From NCBI GenBank assembly GCA_020430865.1, contig JAGQIY010000134.1, positions 1 to 6,361 on the forward strand: 6,361 nt of DNA, given 5' to 3'. How positions within the stretch are numbered: position 1 is the first letter of the stretch; the number at the start of each line of letters is the position of its first letter. Below the pieces are notes generated by a model, which saw nothing but the letters and a program-made list of their open reading frames with translations, was not told the DNA's origin and did no database searches. A program made the position numbers and the translations under genes. Below are positions 4,566 to 6,361 of this stretch, piece after piece. The stretch is from Myxococcales bacterium (GTDB lineage: Bacteria > Myxococcota > Polyangia > Polyangiales > Polyangiaceae).

Positions 4566-6361
4566 CTAGTCGAGAGGGTCTTCGCCTCGGTCCGCCCCCG
4601 CAGCCTCGGGCTCCGCACCCGGTGGGTCTTCCCCTTCTGCAGTACCGGCGTCGGGCTCCTCTGGCTCGGGGCAACGGTCGCCGGTGTAGCCCTCGAAACC
4701 CTTCGGGATCTTGCATGGGTGAACCTTGACGATGCGAGTGCGCGGCTTGTAGATGACCTTGCGGCCCTCCTCATTTTTCTTTCCGTCAGGATACGTGATC
4801 ACGCGCGTCGCGACCACCGACCATCCGTCCATACCCCCGTACAGCACCTTCTCCTTCTCGGGATCCATGCTCTCGTCCCCCTCGTACTCGACATCGGGTT
4901 TGACGATGTCGAAGCGTCGGCTGACGATTCGACGCACCTTGCGCCCTGCGTTGTCGCCATAGATCTTGACGCGAATGAAGGTGGAGCCCTTCTCGGTCTT
5001 GATCAGCATCCCCGCTCGAGTGTCGTTCCTGAAGATCAGATCCGGCACGGGGAAGGAGAGCGTCGCTTCATGTCCCTCGGGATAGCGCGAGAAGTAGTAG
5101 CTGTGGGGCTGACGCTGGATGATCTCGTACCCACCATCCAACACGGCATTGAACAGCGTGGTCGCGAACTGTGAAATGCCTCCGCCATAGCTGTCGACCA
5201 TTTCCCCGCGAGAAATAGTCGGTGCCTCGACGAAGCCCTTCCCATGGGTGCGTGGGCCGATGTACTCGTTCACGCTGAAGCGCTCGCCTGGCTTGACGAT
5301 GGTGTCGTTCAGCAGATCCGCGATCAGATGAATGTTCTGGACCCGCTTCTGGCAGCAAGCGTGGTAGGTGGTGAAGCTGGAGACCAGCCCCTTGATCCCC
5401 AGCGCCTCGGCGTCCTGGGTCGTGAAGGAAGGCGGGGCGCTGCGCTTGATGGGCAGCGTCCCGGTCGCTGTTCCTGCCCTGGCAGCGGCCTCGAGTTCCT
5501 TTGCCACGGCGGCTGCATCGAGCAGCGTCCCAGGGCGAGACGGCTCGATCTTGATGCGGTCCCCCTCGGTCAGGAAGCGCGCATTCTGCGGCTCGTCTTC
5601 GAGGTTCTTGCGCAGAGGCTCGAGCTTCTTCTCCACGGCCGTGGGATCGAAGTACACCTCGAGTCCCCCGGCCTTCGAGGGACGGGACCGCACGCTCGCC
5701 CTGAGTTCTCGCACGGAAAACTTGACCTCCGCCTCCTCCTCGGCGTTCTCGAGCCGGATCGGCTGCTTGATCATGGCGTTGGCCGTCGCCAGCGCGGCCT
5801 CGACCTCAGGAGCAGTGACCTTCGGTTGCTGCCGCACCAGCTCCGCCCGGGCAAAGCGCGCGCCGTGGGAGCTCGCGTCGGCAAGCGCTTCCCGTACCGC
5901 TTCGCGAGTGGCGTCGTGATCCACCACCCAGCCCGCCGCGGGTGGCTTGGCCACCAGCTTCTCGCCTTCGAGCACGATCGCCCCGTCGAAGGGCGGATGC
6001 GCGAGCGCGCTCCTCTCCAGGCGGGTGAGCTCCGCGTCGAAGGCAGCCTCGTCGAGGCTCACCGACAGGCTGACCGCCTGACCGTGGGCGAAAGACCCGA
6101 GCCACCAGACGAACTGAGAACCAATCCCACCGGAGCGCCCAGCATCGAGAGCCGCACCGACCGTGGCGTCCACGTCACAGCTGGCCCCGATGGCCTCGGC
6201 GTCCAGCTCCAGCAGATTCGCGCCGATCCCCAGCTTGAGTTGCCCACGCTCCACGCGCCTGGCGAGGGGGGCGATCTGAGCCCTTGCGCCGGCGCGATCG
6301 AGACCAGACAGCGCCAGCGACCCGAGGCTCACGCCCCGCTGCACCTCGCCCAAGCCGAGCA
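4566..6361 (-). CDS. VanW family protein with peptidoglycan-binding-like repeats, N-terminus outside window
   Basis: The frame stays open to the right edge, and no ATG lies near it (the codon at 6351-6353 is TTG), so the N-terminus, probably with a membrane or signal segment, is missing. Counted from that TTG there are 595 residues. Two copies of the VanW-associated putative peptidoglycan-binding domain (PG_binding_4 type) span about 50-180 and 182-310. The VanW domain covers about 323-447 and includes SSFTTYHACCQ, NIHLIADLL, PGERFSVN-x-x-IGPRT, GGGISQFATTLFNA and a QPHSYYFSRYPEGHEATL stretch. A G5-like strand region (about 476-545) and an acidic Pro/Glu/Gly tail (562-595) follow. Cys547 and Cys561 may form a disulfide, fitting export. 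VanW was named from vanB-type vancomycin gene clusters, but its biochemical role is unsettled. A cell-envelope role is inferred, and nothing here shows resistance. Cotranscription with the downstream PLP gene is plausible. Confidence 0.9.
   Translation of the reverse strand, partial: LGLGEVQRGVSLGSLALSGLDRAGARAQIAPLARRVERGQLKLGIGANLLELDAEAIGASCDVDATVGAALDAGRSGGIGSQFVWWLGSFAHGQAVSLSVSLDEAAFDAELTRLERSALAHPPFDGAIVLEGEKLVAKPPAAGWVVDHDATREAVREALADASSHGARFARAELVRQQPKVTAPEVEAALATANAMIKQPIRLENAEEEAEVKFSVRELRASVRSRPSKAGGLEVYFDPTAVEKKLEPLRKNLEDEPQNARFLTEGDRIKIEPSRPGTLLDAAAVAKELEAAARAGTATGTLPIKRSAPPSFTTQDAEALGIKGLVSSFTTYHACCQKRVQNIHLIADLLNDTIVKPGERFSVNEYIGPRTHGKGFVEAPTISRGEMVDSYGGGISQFATTLFNAVLDGGYEIIQRQPHSYYFSRYPEGHEATLSFPVPDLIFRNDTRAGMLIKTEKGSTFIRVKIYGDNAGRKVRRIVSRRFDIVKPDVEYEGDESMDPEKEKVLYGGMDGWSVVATRVITYPDGKKNEEGRKVIYKPRTRIVKVHPCKIPKGFEGYTGDRCPEPEEPDAGTAEGEDPPGAEPEAAGADRGEDPLD

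Noticed and set aside
3847..4569. Plus-strand 240-codon frame antisense to the PLP gene
   Set aside because: It is an Arg/Pro/Ala-rich shadow frame typical of high-GC antisense DNA; the opposite strand has clear family motifs.
4413..5174. Plus-strand 253-codon frame antisense to the VanW gene and the PLP gene start
   Set aside because: It spans two supported genes on the opposite strand; its length reflects high GC and few stop codons in that frame.
4566..6361. Vancomycin resistance determinant
   Set aside because: The VanW domain alone does not confer resistance. No vanH, vanB-type ligase, vanX or vanRS genes are in the window, and Gram-negative bacteria widely carry unrelated VanW-domain proteins.

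Overview
The window looks like chromosomal DNA from a high-GC Gram-negative bacterium, most likely a myxobacterium or other Myxococcota member. This is an inference from high GC, GTG/TTG starts, a short-form MiaE, an actinobacterial-like VanW protein and FabH. No taxonomic marker gene (rRNA, for example) is present. No phage, insertion sequence, CRISPR array, tRNA or rRNA is visible.

Layout from left to right. The first 92 bases are the 5' end of a minus-strand fabH-like gene with a clear ribosome binding site. A 361-base spacer follows, holding a short GC-rich hairpin just beyond the stop of miaE (454-1041, minus). MiaE is a diiron tRNA hydroxylase. It is divergent from an unrecognised 77-residue protein (1147-1380, plus), and the gap between them carries two adjacent inverted repeats. 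Converging on the small gene is a minus-strand gene (1412-2092) whose first two thirds resemble the N-terminal helical domain of YhcG/DUF1016 proteins, but without the nuclease domain. Next come about 1.2 kb (2120-3328) with no credible gene, which contain several strong hairpins and two sets of degenerate tandem repeats. The right half is two minus-strand genes 37 bases apart: a large exported-type VanW-domain protein (4566 to the right edge, N-terminus missing) and, downstream of it, a PLP enzyme of the D-cysteine desulfhydrase/ACC deaminase family (3329-4528).

How the genes relate. MiaE and FabH are housekeeping functions. The VanW and PLP genes are close enough to be cotranscribed, but no shared pathway is evident. 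I see no clear multi-gene novel system. The items most worth following up are the hairpin-rich gene-free region, the nuclease-less YhcG-like protein, the dyads between miaE and the small gene, and the altered active-site motifs in the PLP enzyme.
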